A stretch of 44,549 nucleotides of DNA from Clostridia bacterium (GCA_017620455.1 JAFZQK010000030.1:1-44549), one strand, 5' to 3'; positions 15,065 to 24,036 are shown, counted from the first letter of the stretch. Translations and numbers: made by a program. The notes: generated from the sequence alone by a model not told the origin.

Positions 15065-15111
15065 GCCCGGGGGGTCCGCTGACGCCGGTTCGCAGCCGCC
15101 CCGGCCTTTTT
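15065..15111 (+). terminator. Terminator at the end of the TetR cassette
   Basis: A GC-rich stem (GCCCGGGG and GCTG pairing with CAGC and CCCCGGC, with bulges) ends in TTTTT at 15107-15111, immediately after the stop of the 2H gene. Confidence 0.5.
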
Positions 15112-15287
15112 GGCGCTCCTTCCGGCGCATCCTGCGCAAAGAACGCCGGAAAAACAGGAAGGAAGCAGGGAATCCGGCGGCGGCGAAGAATAATGTTCCT
15201 GTCCGCGCCGGCGTCCGCCGGCCGGAAATACGAAAAGAACAAGGAGCGGACGGAGGCGGCCCCAAACGCCGCTTCCCGGCCCTGCGG

Positions 15288-16406
15288 ATGCACATGGAAA
15301 AGAAATATCGGCTGCTGATCATCAATCCCGGTTCAACGTCCACCAAAATCAGCCTCTTTGAAAACGAACAGGAGCTGTTTGAAAAAAGCCAGTTCCACGA
15401 CGCGCCGGTGCTGCTGAAGTACCCCCACGTCAACGGCCAGGTGCCTTTCCGGTACCAGGTCATTCTGGATATGCTGCGGCAGGAGGGCGTGGACCCCTCG
15501 GAAATCGACGTGTTCGTGGGCCGCGGCGGCAGCGCGTGCACCCAGCCCAGCGGCGTGACGATCATCGACCAGAAGCTGTACGACGACACCGAAGCCGCGG
15601 TGGGCGGCAGCGAGCACGCGGCGAAGCTGGGGGTCATGCTGGCCTGGAAATTCGCCCTGGCGTATCACCGCCCCGCTTATACCCTGAACCCCACCAACGT
15701 GGACGAATACTGCGATTACGCCCGGCTGACGGGCATCCGCGGCCTCTACCGCACGCCCCATTCCCACGTGCTGAATCCCAAGGCCGTGGCGGAAGCCCAC
15801 GCCGAGGCCCTGGGCCGGCGCTATGAGGACTGCAATTTCATCGTCGCCCACATCGACGGCGGCGTGACGGTCAGCGCCCATTGCCGCGGCCGCATGATCG
15901 ACGGCACCATGGGCGCCGACGGCGACGGCCCCTTCGCCCCCACCAGGATCGGCAGCGTGCCGGTGCTGGAATTGCTGGATTACCTGGAAACTCATCCCAT
16001 GGACGACGTGCGGCGGATGTGCTCCCGGTCCGGCGGGTTCGTCAGCTTGTTCGGCACCTCCAATTCCGATACCGTGCACGCCCTGGTGGAGCAGGGGGAC
16101 AAAAAGGCCGCGCTGGTGTGGAACACCATGATCTACCAGATCTGCAAGAGCATCGGGGCCATGAGCGCCGTGCTTTCCGGCAAAGTGGACGCCATTTTGC
16201 TCACCGGCGGCCTGATGCGGTTCGGCGATATCACCGCAGGCATCCGGGAGCGCTGCGGCTGGATCGCCCCGATCCACGTATATCCGGGGGAAATGGAGCA
16301 GGAGGCCATGGCCTTCCCGGTGCTCAAAGTGCTGCGGGGCCAGGCGGAAGCCAGGACGTACAGCGGAAAAAACGTATGGCAGGGCTTCGAGGGCGTCACG
16401 TTCTGA
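15288..16406 (+). CDS. buk: Butyrate kinase
   Basis: This enzyme makes butyrate and ATP from butyryl phosphate and ADP, the last step of one butyrate fermentation route. The 372-residue product has the acetate/butyrate kinase signature INPGSTSTKISLF near the N-terminus, then VGRGG, FIVAHIDGGVTVSAH, a DGDGPFAPTR loop and the late ILLTGGLMRF. The butyrate-kinase-specific GRGG and DG.GPF segments favour buk over ackA. The Met at 15294 is an equally possible start, since neither has a clear ribosome-binding site. No phosphotransbutyrylase (ptb) gene lies beside it, which is unusual for the classic ptb-buk pair. A branched-chain acyl phosphate may be the real substrate. Confidence 0.88.
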   Translation: MHMEKKYRLLIINPGSTSTKISLFENEQELFEKSQFHDAPVLLKYPHVNGQVPFRYQVILDMLRQEGVDPSEIDVFVGRGGSACTQPSGVTIIDQKLYDDTEAAVGGSEHAAKLGVMLAWKFALAYHRPAYTLNPTNVDEYCDYARLTGIRGLYRTPHSHVLNPKAVAEAHAEALGRRYEDCNFIVAHIDGGVTVSAHCRGRMIDGTMGADGDGPFAPTRIGSVPVLELLDYLETHPMDDVRRMCSRSGGFVSLFGTSNSDTVHALVEQGDKKAALVWNTMIYQICKSIGAMSAVLSGKVDAILLTGGLMRFGDITAGIRERCGWIAPIHVYPGEMEQEAMAFPVLKVLRGQAEARTYSGKNVWQGFEGVTF

Positions 16407-16452
16407 AACCCTCCCGGGAAAAACAGACAAAAGGAAATCGGGAGGGCCGGCA

Positions 16453-17160
16453 TTGAACGAATGGCTGGATCAGTGGGAGGCGGCAGCGGAACGGTTCGCC
16501 GCCTGTCAGGAGCAATCGGAGTTTGCAGAAGTGAACAAGGCCGTGGTGAAGCGCCGCTTTCCGGCGTTCCATGGCGAACGGGTGCTGGATCTGGGCTGCG
16601 GGTACGGGTATTACACCCGGTATTTCGACAGCGTCGGCGCCCGGGCCGTGGGCGTAGACGGCGCGGAAGCAATGATCCGGATCGCGCGGGAACAGTATCC
16701 GGACGGCAATTTTTCCGTGGCCGGCCTCTCCGGCCCGCTGCCATTTGACGGGGCCTCGTTTGATCTGGTGTTCTGCAATCAGGTGCTGATGGACATTGAG
16801 GATATCGGTCCGGTGCTCCGCGAATGCCGCCGGGTGCTGAAGGACGGCGGCCTTTTCTATTGTTCCATCGTTCATCCGGCGTTTTTCAGCGGTTCCTGGC
16901 TGACCGACGGGCAGGGATACGGCTATGCGAAGGCGGTGTCCCGGTATCTGGCCCCGTACGTGTGCCAGAATCATTTCTGGGGCGAAACGGCCCATTTTCA
17001 CCGGCCGCTTTCCGCCTACCTGAACGCCGCGACGGACGCCGGCTTTGCCCTCCTGCGCACCGAGGAGCCCCGATCCTACGACGGCGTCCATAAAAACGCC
17101 GACTTGCCGCTGTTCTTTTTCGCCGAATATGAAAAGCGGCACAGACCCGCCGCGCCCTGA
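16453..17160 (+). CDS. Class I SAM-dependent methyltransferase
   Basis: The start is a TTG at 16453, chosen because a GGGAGGG ribosome-binding site (about 16440-16446) sits at the right distance and the N-terminus (MNEWLDQWEAAAERFA) is plausible. The 235-residue product has the SAM-binding loop VLDLGCGYGYY at 44-54, the acidic GVDGAEAMI, and the post-motif FDLVFCNQVLMD, all of the Methyltransf_11/25 type. The C-terminal part has the RVLKDGGLFYCSIVHP element typical of small-molecule methyltransferases. Substrate unknown. It follows butyrate kinase by 46 bases and may share its transcript, though no functional link is evident. Confidence 0.82.
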   Translation: MNEWLDQWEAAAERFAACQEQSEFAEVNKAVVKRRFPAFHGERVLDLGCGYGYYTRYFDSVGARAVGVDGAEAMIRIAREQYPDGNFSVAGLSGPLPFDGASFDLVFCNQVLMDIEDIGPVLRECRRVLKDGGLFYCSIVHPAFFSGSWLTDGQGYGYAKAVSRYLAPYVCQNHFWGETAHFHRPLSAYLNAATDAGFALLRTEEPRSYDGVHKNADLPLFFFAEYEKRHRPAAP

Positions 17161-17358
17161 AAAAACTGCCGGAATAAACGCCGCCGCCTGTGCCAGCTCC
17201 CCGTTCCCCGCGTATAAACGGGGGCAGAGGCGCCTGCGAAGCGGAAGCAGGATCCCCTGCCGCCCGGGAAGGATTACGGGGCCGCGGCGGCGAATATGTC
17301 CCGGAAGAATCCGGCGGGCTCCCCCGGAAACGGCAAAAGAAGAAAGGAAGAAACAACC

Positions 17359-18147
17359 ATGAAGAAAATGATGAGCATCGCGCTGACCCTGATGCTGGCG
17401 ATGGCCCTGATCTGCGCCGGCGCGCTGGCGGAAGAAGCCCCCCGGCCCGAAGGCGGAGAGAAATTTGAAAGCACCTGGGGCATGATGAACGGCCTGGTGG
17501 AGATCATGTATGAAGAAGAGGGCTACCGCGTGCTGGTGGATCTGTTCAACCAGGACGACGGCACCGGCACCCAGTGGGAGTACGCCTGCTATTACATCGA
17601 GGAGGAGGACGTGCTGGAATCCATATCCTCCTGCAAGACCCAGTACACCCTGGATCCGGACACGCTGGAGATCGACCGAGGCCCATTTGAATACGAAGGC
17701 ATCGACGACGAAGGCGCCACCACCATTTTCTCCCTGTCCGAGGACGGGGCGCTGACCTGGCAGGACGGCCGCGAAGGCCTGGGGCAGGACCTGGAATTCC
17801 GGGATATCGGCAATTTCGCGGGCGTGTGGGAAAACGCGGAAAAAAATATTTACACGGAATTCCACTGGGAAGGCCTCTACGATGAGGACACCTACTTCTA
17901 TTCCGTTTTCGTTGGGATCGGCGACGACGATTTCCATCTGATCGGATTGTACAATCCGGAGAAGGGCAAGCTGGAATGCTACGACACCGTCGCGGTCCAG
18001 GATGCGGAGGGCCTCTACGCCGCCCTGGACGCCAGCGTCCCCTGCGACGTGGCGTTTACGGATCTGGGCGACGGCAGGCTCCTGTTTGAAACGGACGCCG
18101 CCGAGGCCGTCGAGCTGGAATTCAACCTGCTGGGGCCGGAATCCTGA
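17359..18147 (+). CDS. Exported protein of unknown function
   Basis: The ATG at 17359 is preferred over an upstream in-frame ATG at 17296 because AGAAAGGAAG precedes it and it begins with a clean signal peptide (MKKMMSIALTLMLAMALICA, cleavage likely after ALA near residue 24). The 262-residue product would have a mature acidic part rich in aromatic residues, with repeating E-E/D-G patterns, and looks beta-rich. I recognise no family. The last segment ends ELEFNLLGPES. The gene stands alone between a methyltransferase and a strong terminator hairpin. Confidence 0.7.
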   Translation: MKKMMSIALTLMLAMALICAGALAEEAPRPEGGEKFESTWGMMNGLVEIMYEEEGYRVLVDLFNQDDGTGTQWEYACYYIEEEDVLESISSCKTQYTLDPDTLEIDRGPFEYEGIDDEGATTIFSLSEDGALTWQDGREGLGQDLEFRDIGNFAGVWENAEKNIYTEFHWEGLYDEDTYFYSVFVGIGDDDFHLIGLYNPEKGKLECYDTVAVQDAEGLYAALDASVPCDVAFTDLGDGRLLFETDAAEAVELEFNLLGPES

Positions 18148-18215
18148 CGACGGCAGGAAAAAAAGCTGTCTCCAGCCTGACGGCATTCCCCCGATAAAAA
18201 TACAATCCCATAATC

Positions 18216-18260
18216 ATTGGCCTGGAAATCCCACCGGATAAGCGGGAATTCCAGGCCAAT
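18216..18260 (+). terminator. Long terminator hairpin
   Basis: ATTGGCCTGGAA at the left pairs with TTCCAGGCCAAT at the right, extended inward with one mismatch by TCCC and GGGA. It follows the exported-protein gene by about 70 bases. The T-tract (TTCATTTG) is modest. Confidence 0.7.
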
Positions 18261-18322
18261 TTCATTTGAAATACGGAGGATTCAGGAATCTTTTCCGGCA
18301 GGCGGAAAACGGCGTCCAATCC

Positions 18323-18495
18323 GTAGGGGCGGATATCATCCGCCCGCCGCGGCATGCCGTTGCCGCCCCTTTTCCGGCGTTTGCGTATCGTTTCTTCGGG
18401 CGGATAATATCCGCCCCTACATCGGTGAATGATGTTTTTCCTGCATCGGATGGATCATATCCGCCTCTGTATCAGCGGATGCTATCCGCCCCTGG
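18323..18495. repeat. Palindromic GGGGCGGATA repeat cluster (about four copies)
   Basis: The first copy (18323-18346, beginning GTAGGGGCGGATATCATCC) and the second (18397-18420, ending TATCCGCCCCTAC) are near-perfect inverted copies of each other, and each is itself partly palindromic around GGCGGATA/TATCCGCC. Degenerate third and fourth copies lie at 18447-18474 and 18476-18495. This resembles short intergenic palindromes scattered in Clostridia genomes. Confidence 0.75.
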
Positions 18496-18588
18496 GCACC
18501 GGTGAACGGGGCCGGTCTGTTTTTATCGCGGGGCTGAACGGTTCCGTTTTGCGACAGTCAGCTTTTGTACGGCTTGTCTTCTGCGCGG

Positions 18589-19386
18589 TCAGTCGATCGT
18601 CACGCCGTCCCCGGCGGCGATCACATACTTGGCTTCCAGCGTGTAAAGCTCCACGCTTTCAATGTCCTTGCCCCGGAGCAGGGCGTATACCTCGGAATCG
18701 AGGTTGAAGCCGAAGAACGTCTTGAGCCAGATGTTTTCCAGGTGCTTCATGCCCACCCGGGTGCCGTCTCTCCCCGCCAGCACCGCGGCGTTGACCTGCA
18801 GTTCGCTGAGCACGTCCTCCACGCCCTCCACGCTCAGGCACACCTGGGCGTAGGGATCGGAAACCACGCGCACCGCCCCGTCCAGTTCGATCACGGGCCC
18901 CTGCATGGGGCCGAAGGTGCAGTCCCAGCCCATCACCTTGTACACGGCGGGGACCTCGCTCAGCCGGTAATAGGAGAAGGGGAAGGATTCAAACAGCGCG
19001 TCCCTGCCCGTGTAGGTGGTGGTGATCTCCCGCCCGCCGTCGGTCACGGTGATGGTGACGCTGGTTTCGTCGGTCACCTCCGTGCCGCCGTAGGACGCAA
19101 GCAGCGCTTCGCTTTCGGCATACACGGGAAAAATCACGCCCGTGATCTCCCGGCCGTCGGGCATGAAATGGAACGATCCGCCCACGTATTCCATCATCCG
19201 GGTCTTCATGCAGGTGGCGGAGGTCACGGAATCGTACTGCCCGCCCGTGGTTTCCGCCTGGTAAAACAAATCGTACGGAATGGTCATCAGCGCGTAAACG
19301 CCTTTTTCCTCCTCGGCGCACGCGCCGAAGCAGCCGCCCAGCACCGTCAGCGCCAGCAGCAGCGCAAACAGCTTTTTCATCAGCAT
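18589..19386 (-). CDS. Putative lipoprotein, possibly Tp47-domain-like
   Basis: The 265-residue product begins MLMKKLFALLLALTVLGGC, a signal peptide ending in a lipobox-like LGGC with Cys19, so it is probably anchored to the outer face of the membrane. An AAAGGGG site lies just upstream of the ATG. The stretch YALMTIPYDLFYQAE, followed by SVTSATCMKTR and EYVGGSFHFMPDG, resembles proteins annotated in gut Firmicutes with a treponemal Tp47 (penicillin-binding) domain. I give that only moderate weight. No catalytic motif is obvious. It is monocistronic, with its own consensus promoter on the minus strand. Confidence 0.65.
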   Translation of the reverse strand: MLMKKLFALLLALTVLGGCFGACAEEEKGVYALMTIPYDLFYQAETTGGQYDSVTSATCMKTRMMEYVGGSFHFMPDGREITGVIFPVYAESEALLASYGGTEVTDETSVTITVTDGGREITTTYTGRDALFESFPFSYYRLSEVPAVYKVMGWDCTFGPMQGPVIELDGAVRVVSDPYAQVCLSVEGVEDVLSELQVNAAVLAGRDGTRVGMKHLENIWLKTFFGFNLDSEVYALLRGKDIESVELYTLEAKYVIAAGDGVTID

Positions 19387-19448
19387 ATATCCCCTTTCCG
19401 CAAAGCATCAGGATTTGTCCGTGTATGTGCAGCCATTCTTGCAAAGCC

Positions 19449-19478
19449 ATTATATACCGGCGTTTCCGGCTTTGTCAA
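19449..19478 (-). promoter_or_regulatory. Promoter of the minus-strand lipoprotein gene
   Basis: On the minus strand, TTGACA (19478-19473) and TATAAT (19454-19449) are separated by 18 bases, about 60 bases before the start codon at 19386. Both hexamers match consensus. Confidence 0.75.
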
Positions 19479-19661
19479 GCAAGGCCGCCGGGCCGGGAAA
19501 CCCGGGCGGGAAAGCCGCATCCCGGCGCATTTTTCTCTGTTCAAGCGCGCGATTGTGTGCTACACTGTCCGTATAACAGGATACAGGCTCGACTGCAGGA
19601 AAGCGTCCCGGAGGGCCCCCCGGCAGGGGGAGACAGTCGGCAGCAAGGAGGCGCGGCAAGC

Positions 19662-19892
19662 ATGAAAAGCATTCTGATCGCCGATACCACCCGCGAGGAA
19701 CGGGAACGGATCATCGCGGATTCCATCGGCAATATCGACGGCCTGTGCGACGGCTGCAGCCCCGGCCTGGTGAAGATGTATCAGGACTACATCGAGGGGC
19801 GCAGGGAGCTGAGGGAAATCAATATGGAATTCAACGCCAGGTACCTCTCCGGCGCATCGAGGCCGGACAGGGAAGCCTGCGCGGGCAGATGA
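19662..19892 (+). CDS. Small conserved protein of unknown function
   Basis: The 76-residue product follows a good AAGGAGG site (19645-19651). It begins MKSILIADTTREERERII, then has a short cysteine motif CDGC and an acidic helix ending EINMEFNARYL. I recall similar small proteins in many Clostridia without a known function. The CDGC pair could bind a metal. It overlaps the next gene by ATGA, so the two are translationally coupled. Confidence 0.68.
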   Translation: MKSILIADTTREERERIIADSIGNIDGLCDGCSPGLVKMYQDYIEGRRELREINMEFNARYLSGASRPDREACAGR

Positions 19893-20290
19893 CGCGTCAG
19901 GCGGATGCTATGATCAGCGCTGAGGAATACAAAAAAATCGTATCGGAGCTGCTGGACGAGCTGCCGGAGGAATTTTTCCGGGAGCTGACCGGCGGCGTGA
20001 TCGTATCCGACGCCATGGTGATCCCGGATTACGCCCGGGACAGCGACCTGTACACCCTGGGGATTTATCAGGTTTTTTCCGGCGTGCGGCAGATCGTGCT
20101 GTACAAGGGCTCCTTTGACCGGGCCCATCCCCAGGCCGGCGCGGCGGAAGCCCGGGAGCTCCTGCGGGGCATCCTGCGCCATGAATTCCGGCATCATCTG
20201 GAATTCCTCTCCGGCATCCACGGCGCTTCCTCCCTGGAGGCGGAGGACGAAAGGGAAAAGCGCGCGTACCTGGCCCGGCACACGAAATAA
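19889..20290 (+). CDS. Zincin-like metallopeptidase-family protein
   Basis: The start at 19889 overlaps the previous stop (ATGA); a second Met at 19910 is possible. The 133-residue product carries HEFRH at 98-102, the HExxH zinc-binding motif, with more histidines and an acidic region behind it (HHLEFLSG, then SSLEAEDERE). The length and the N-terminal PEEFFREL-type segment fit the small PF06262-like metallopeptidase family, which has no well-established substrate. Its coupling to the CDGC-containing small protein suggests they act together. Confidence 0.75.
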   Translation: MTRQADAMISAEEYKKIVSELLDELPEEFFRELTGGVIVSDAMVIPDYARDSDLYTLGIYQVFSGVRQIVLYKGSFDRAHPQAGAAEARELLRGILRHEFRHHLEFLSGIHGASSLEAEDEREKRAYLARHTK

Positions 20291-20336
20291 AATGATGTTT
20301 TCTTTTTCCGGCGCGGCCTGATGCGGCCGGGCGCGT

Positions 20337-22106
20337 TCACTCAAACTGCGCGGCGTACAGCTGATGATAAAAGCCCTTTTTGTCCATCAGCTCCCGGTGG
20401 GTGCCCTGCTCCACCACGTCGCCGTCCCGGAGCACCAGGATCAGATCCGCGTTTTCGATGGTGGACAGGCGGTGGGCGATGACGAAGCAGGTCTTCTGCT
20501 TCATCAGCTCCCGCATGGCCTTCTGGATCTCCCGCTCGGTGGCGGTGTCCACGTTGGAGGTGGCTTCGTCCAGGATCAGCATGGGCGCGTCGTAGAGCAT
20601 GGCCCGGGCGATGGTGAGCAGCTGCTTCTGCCCCTTGGAGATATTGCCGCCGTCCTCGCTGATGACGGTATCGTAGCCCAGGGGCAGGCGCATGATAAAG
20701 GGATGGATCCGGGCGGCCTTGGCTGCGGCCACCACTTCGTCCATGGCGGCATTTTCTTTTCCGTAGGCGATATTTTCATAGATGGTGCCGTGGAACACCC
20801 AGGTATCCTGCAGCACCATGGCGTACGCTCCCCGGACGCTGCGGCGCACGGCGGTGCGGATATCGCGGCCGTCGATGCGGATCACGCCGCTGTCCGGATC
20901 GTAGAAGCGCATCAGCAGATTGATGATGGTGGTTTTGCCCGCGCCGGTGGGCCCCACGATGGCGATCAGCTTCCCGGCCTCCGCCCGCAGATTCAGATCG
21001 TGAAGGATGGTTTTCCCCGGCTCGTAGCCGAACACCACGTGCTCCGCGTCCACCCGGCCCTGCACGTCCATGATCGCCTGCGCGCCCGGCGCGTCGGCGG
21101 CCTCCTCTTCTTCGTCCAGCAGCGTGAACACCCTTTCCGACGCGGCCAGGGCGGAAAACAGCTCGTTGAAGATCTCGGCAATGGCGTTGATGGGCCCGGC
21201 GAACTTGCGGCTGTAAAGCACGAAGGAGGAGATCCGGCCCAGGTCGATGACGCCGTTCAGGTACATGATCCCGCCCAGCAGCCCGATCAGGCTGAGGCCC
21301 AGATTGTTGATGGCGGACATGGTGGGACCGATGGTGACGCCGTAGTGCTCCGCATCGGAAAACGCTTCGGCGGCGTCCTGGTTGATCTCCCGGAACCGCT
21401 CGTCCACCCGGTTTTCATAGGCGTAGGCCAGGATGGTCTTCTGGCCGGAGAGCATCTCCTCCACGAACCCGTTCATCACCCCGTAGCTCCTGGACCGCCG
21501 GGCGTAGCGGGGCTGGGTTTTTTTGCGCATGTGCACGGTATAGGTCACCGCCACCGGCACCGTCACCAGCGTCAGCGCCGACAGGGGCAGGGAGATGGAC
21601 ACCATCATCGCCAGCGACCCCACCACCGTTACCAGGCTGGAAAGGATCTGCACCACGTCCGTGGCCATGCAGGTGGAGATCACGTCGATATCGTAGCTGA
21701 CCCGGCTGATGATGTCCCCGGCCTGGTGCCGGTCGAAATACCCCACGGGCAGCCGCATCAGCTTGTCGAATACGTCCTGCCGCAGCCTGCGGGCCATCTG
21801 CCTGCTGACGAAGGTCATGGTCAGGCTGATGCCGAAGCCCAGCAGCGCGGACCCCACATAGCAGATCAGCATCAGCCCGGCGTAATGCCGTACCGCATCG
21901 AAATTCACCTTGCCCGGGCCGGCGGCGGCCTCCCGGATGGCGGAGCCGGCCAGGCTGGGCCCCCACAGGTTCAGCAGATTGCTGCACAGGCTCAGCACCA
22001 GCACCCCGAAAATCACGTATTTCCACGGCCCAAGATACGCAAGCAGCCGGCGGAGCGTGCCCCGGGCGTCCTTGGGCTTTTTCATCACGGTGTCCCGGCG
22101 GGCCAT
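20337..22106 (-). CDS. ABC exporter half-transporter, catalytic subunit of a heterodimer
   Basis: The 589-residue product has a six-helix exporter membrane domain (about 25-320) followed by an ATPase domain. Walker A is GPTGAGKT at 385-392, Walker B LILDE at 510-514 with the catalytic Glu514, and the switch His is H545 (IAHRL). The signature motif is ISKGQ at 489-493 instead of LSGGQ. A normal Walker B with a degenerate signature is what one half of heterodimeric exporters (TM288-type, BmrD/LmrD-type) shows. Its ATG directly follows the stop of the partner gene (TGAATG at 22109-22104). The likely role is export of drugs, lipids or peptides; the substrate is not evident. Confidence 0.9.
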   Translation of the reverse strand: MARRDTVMKKPKDARGTLRRLLAYLGPWKYVIFGVLVLSLCSNLLNLWGPSLAGSAIREAAAGPGKVNFDAVRHYAGLMLICYVGSALLGFGISLTMTFVSRQMARRLRQDVFDKLMRLPVGYFDRHQAGDIISRVSYDIDVISTCMATDVVQILSSLVTVVGSLAMMVSISLPLSALTLVTVPVAVTYTVHMRKKTQPRYARRSRSYGVMNGFVEEMLSGQKTILAYAYENRVDERFREINQDAAEAFSDAEHYGVTIGPTMSAINNLGLSLIGLLGGIMYLNGVIDLGRISSFVLYSRKFAGPINAIAEIFNELFSALAASERVFTLLDEEEEAADAPGAQAIMDVQGRVDAEHVVFGYEPGKTILHDLNLRAEAGKLIAIVGPTGAGKTTIINLLMRFYDPDSGVIRIDGRDIRTAVRRSVRGAYAMVLQDTWVFHGTIYENIAYGKENAAMDEVVAAAKAARIHPFIMRLPLGYDTVISEDGGNISKGQKQLLTIARAMLYDAPMLILDEATSNVDTATEREIQKAMRELMKQKTCFVIAHRLSTIENADLILVLRDGDVVEQGTHRELMDKKGFYHQLYAAQFE

Positions 22107-23873
22107 TCACTCCACCTCCTCGCTCATCTGGGTGCGGTAGATCTCCCGGTATTCCGGGCAGGAGGCGAGCAGCGCTTCGTGGGTGCCCCGACCGATCATG
22201 GCCCCTTCGTGGAGCACGATGATCTCGTCCATGGCCAGGATGGAGGAAATGCGCTGGGCGATGACCACGGTGGTGGCGTCCGCGTGATGCTCCCGGATGG
22301 CCCTGCGCAGCGCCGCGTCTGTGCGGTAATCCAGGGCGGAGGACGCGTCGTCCAGGATCAGGATCTCCGGCTTGGCAGCCAGGGCCCGGGCGATCAGCAG
22401 CCGCTGCTTCTGGCCGCCGGAAAAATTGGCCCCGCGGATGGCGGCCCGATGATCGTAGGCGTCCTCGTATTCCTCAATAAAATCCCGGGCCATGGCGTCC
22501 TGGGCGGCGCGCTCCAGCATGCCGTCGCCGATCTCCCGGCCGAAGGACACGTTTTCCCGGATGGTATCGGCAAAGATCACGTCGTTCTGGAACACCACGC
22601 CGAATTTCCGGTGCAGCGCATCCCGGTGGTAGGCGCGCACGTCCCTGCCGTCGACGAACACGCGGCCCTCCTGGGGATCGTAAAACCGCATGAGCAGATT
22701 GACGATGCTGGTTTTCCCGCTGCCGGTGGCGCCGATGATGCCCAGGCTGCCGCCCCGGGGAACGCGGAAGGAAATATCCTTCAGGCACTGCTGACGCTGT
22801 TCCCCCAGGAACTGCCCGCGGGCCTCCTGGGGGGAATCCGCGTCGTAATTGAAGGTCACGTGATCGAAAATCAGCGCGTCCTCCCCGGGGGCGGGGGCAA
22901 GCTGATCCTCGGGCAGCGGCGTCAGCTCCTCCGGCATATCCACCGCTTCCGCAATGCGGTTGGCGGAGGCGTTGGCCTTGGACATCATCATAAAGATCCG
23001 GTTCAGCCCCATGACGCCCATCAGGATCATATTGAAGTAGGTCAGGAAGGCCAGGATCACCCCGGGCGCGGTGAGGCCGTCGTTCACCCGGCGGGCGCCC
23101 ACCAGCACCACCAGCGTCAGCCCCACGTTCAGAAACAGGGTGACGATGGGGCCCGGCAGGCTCATCACCACGTTGGCCTTGATCTCCTGGCGGGCCATCC
23201 GGCCGTTGGCCTCCCCGTAGCGGCGTTCCTCGTAATCCTCCTTGCTCAGCGCCTTCACCACCCGGATGCCGGTGATGCTTTCCCGCATCAGGCGCACCAG
23301 CGTGTCCATCCGCCGCTGCACCTCGTTGAACAGCGGGATGCCCTTCCAGGAAACGAAAACCACCAGCACGGTCATGACCGGGGCCATGACGCACAGGATG
23401 GCCGCCAGGCCGGTATCCATGGTCAGCGTGATGGCGATGCCGCCCACCAGCATGATGGGGGCGCGGATGCCCATGGTCTGGATCATGCGCACGAAGCTCT
23501 GCACGTTATAAGTATCGCTGGTCATCCGGGAGATCAGGGAGGGCAGGCCCACCCGGTCCATCTGGCGGCCGGAAAGGTTCAGCGCCGTATGAAACAGATC
23601 CCGCCGCACGGCAAAGGCGGCGTCCCGGGCCACGCGGACGCTCATGCGGTTGGCGGTCACGTTCAGCACGCGGGTGATCAGCGTCAGCCCCAGCATGATG
23701 CCGCCCCAGGCCGCCACCGGCCAGGCGTTCCCCGCCGCGGGGATCACGTGGTCCAGCAGATGCTCCAGGGCGTAAGGGATCAGCAGCTCGGTGCCGGTGC
23801 CCATCAGCTTGATCAGCATGACCAGCAGAACAAATTTCCCGTATGGGCGCACATATCGCCAAATCAGCTTCAT
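22107..23873 (-). CDS. ABC exporter half-transporter, degenerate-site subunit of a heterodimer
   Basis: The 588-residue product has six membrane helices (about 12-300) and an ATPase domain with Walker A GATGSGKT at 381-388 and a canonical signature FSGGQ at 484-488. Walker B is LILDD at 505-509, with Asp509 in place of the catalytic Glu, and the switch residue is Gln540 (IAQRI) in place of His. This is the TM287-type partner: its own Walker site together with the partner's SKGQ signature makes the degenerate nucleotide site, while its SGGQ serves the active site. It is first in a two-gene minus-strand operon. A possible promoter lies about 65 bases upstream. Confidence 0.9.
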   Translation of the reverse strand: MKLIWRYVRPYGKFVLLVMLIKLMGTGTELLIPYALEHLLDHVIPAAGNAWPVAAWGGIMLGLTLITRVLNVTANRMSVRVARDAAFAVRRDLFHTALNLSGRQMDRVGLPSLISRMTSDTYNVQSFVRMIQTMGIRAPIMLVGGIAITLTMDTGLAAILCVMAPVMTVLVVFVSWKGIPLFNEVQRRMDTLVRLMRESITGIRVVKALSKEDYEERRYGEANGRMARQEIKANVVMSLPGPIVTLFLNVGLTLVVLVGARRVNDGLTAPGVILAFLTYFNMILMGVMGLNRIFMMMSKANASANRIAEAVDMPEELTPLPEDQLAPAPGEDALIFDHVTFNYDADSPQEARGQFLGEQRQQCLKDISFRVPRGGSLGIIGATGSGKTSIVNLLMRFYDPQEGRVFVDGRDVRAYHRDALHRKFGVVFQNDVIFADTIRENVSFGREIGDGMLERAAQDAMARDFIEEYEDAYDHRAAIRGANFSGGQKQRLLIARALAAKPEILILDDASSALDYRTDAALRRAIREHHADATTVVIAQRISSILAMDEIIVLHEGAMIGRGTHEALLASCPEYREIYRTQMSEEVE

Positions 23874-23935
23874 GGGATCGTAAAACGCTCCTTTTCGGAC
23901 CGGAATGGGCTTTCATCCGTTGACGCGTCCGTACC

Positions 23936-23966
23936 ATTATAAACATGAACCCCCACGTCAAGTCAA
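23936..23966 (-). promoter_or_regulatory. Possible promoter of the ABC exporter operon
   Basis: On the minus strand, TTGACT (23966-23961) and TATAAT (23941-23936) have a 19-base spacer, which is longer than usual. A second candidate -35 (TTGACG) sits too close. Confidence 0.4.
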
Positions 23967-24036
23967 TCTCTCCGGCGCAAAAATCTGTCCGCACGCAAAA
24001 AACGGCGCGTCTCCTGCCCGGCCGGAAGCCGGAGGC

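Larger units (their letters stand above)
18148..18588. other. Gap with terminator and repeats, no gene
   Basis: This gap of about 440 bases between a plus-strand and a minus-strand gene holds a terminator hairpin (18216-18260) and several copies of a GGGGCGGATA-type palindromic repeat (18323-18495). Short frames across the repeats encode only translated repeat and are not supported as genes. Confidence 0.6.

Noticed and set aside
18323..18495. Possible CRISPR array because of repeated short units.
   Set aside because: Units alternate in orientation, differ in length and are not separated by uniform spacers.
18217..18505. Two short overlapping frames across the palindromic repeats.
   Set aside because: They consist mostly of translated repeat sequence and have no ribosome-binding site.
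20291..20336. GC-rich partial hairpin between the zincin gene and the ABC gene.
   Set aside because: The arms do not pair well enough and there is no T-tract on either strand.
20364..23942. A 1192-codon plus-strand frame across the ABC exporter genes.
   Set aside because: Histidine- and glycine-rich antisense translation of two clear ABC genes; no known domain.
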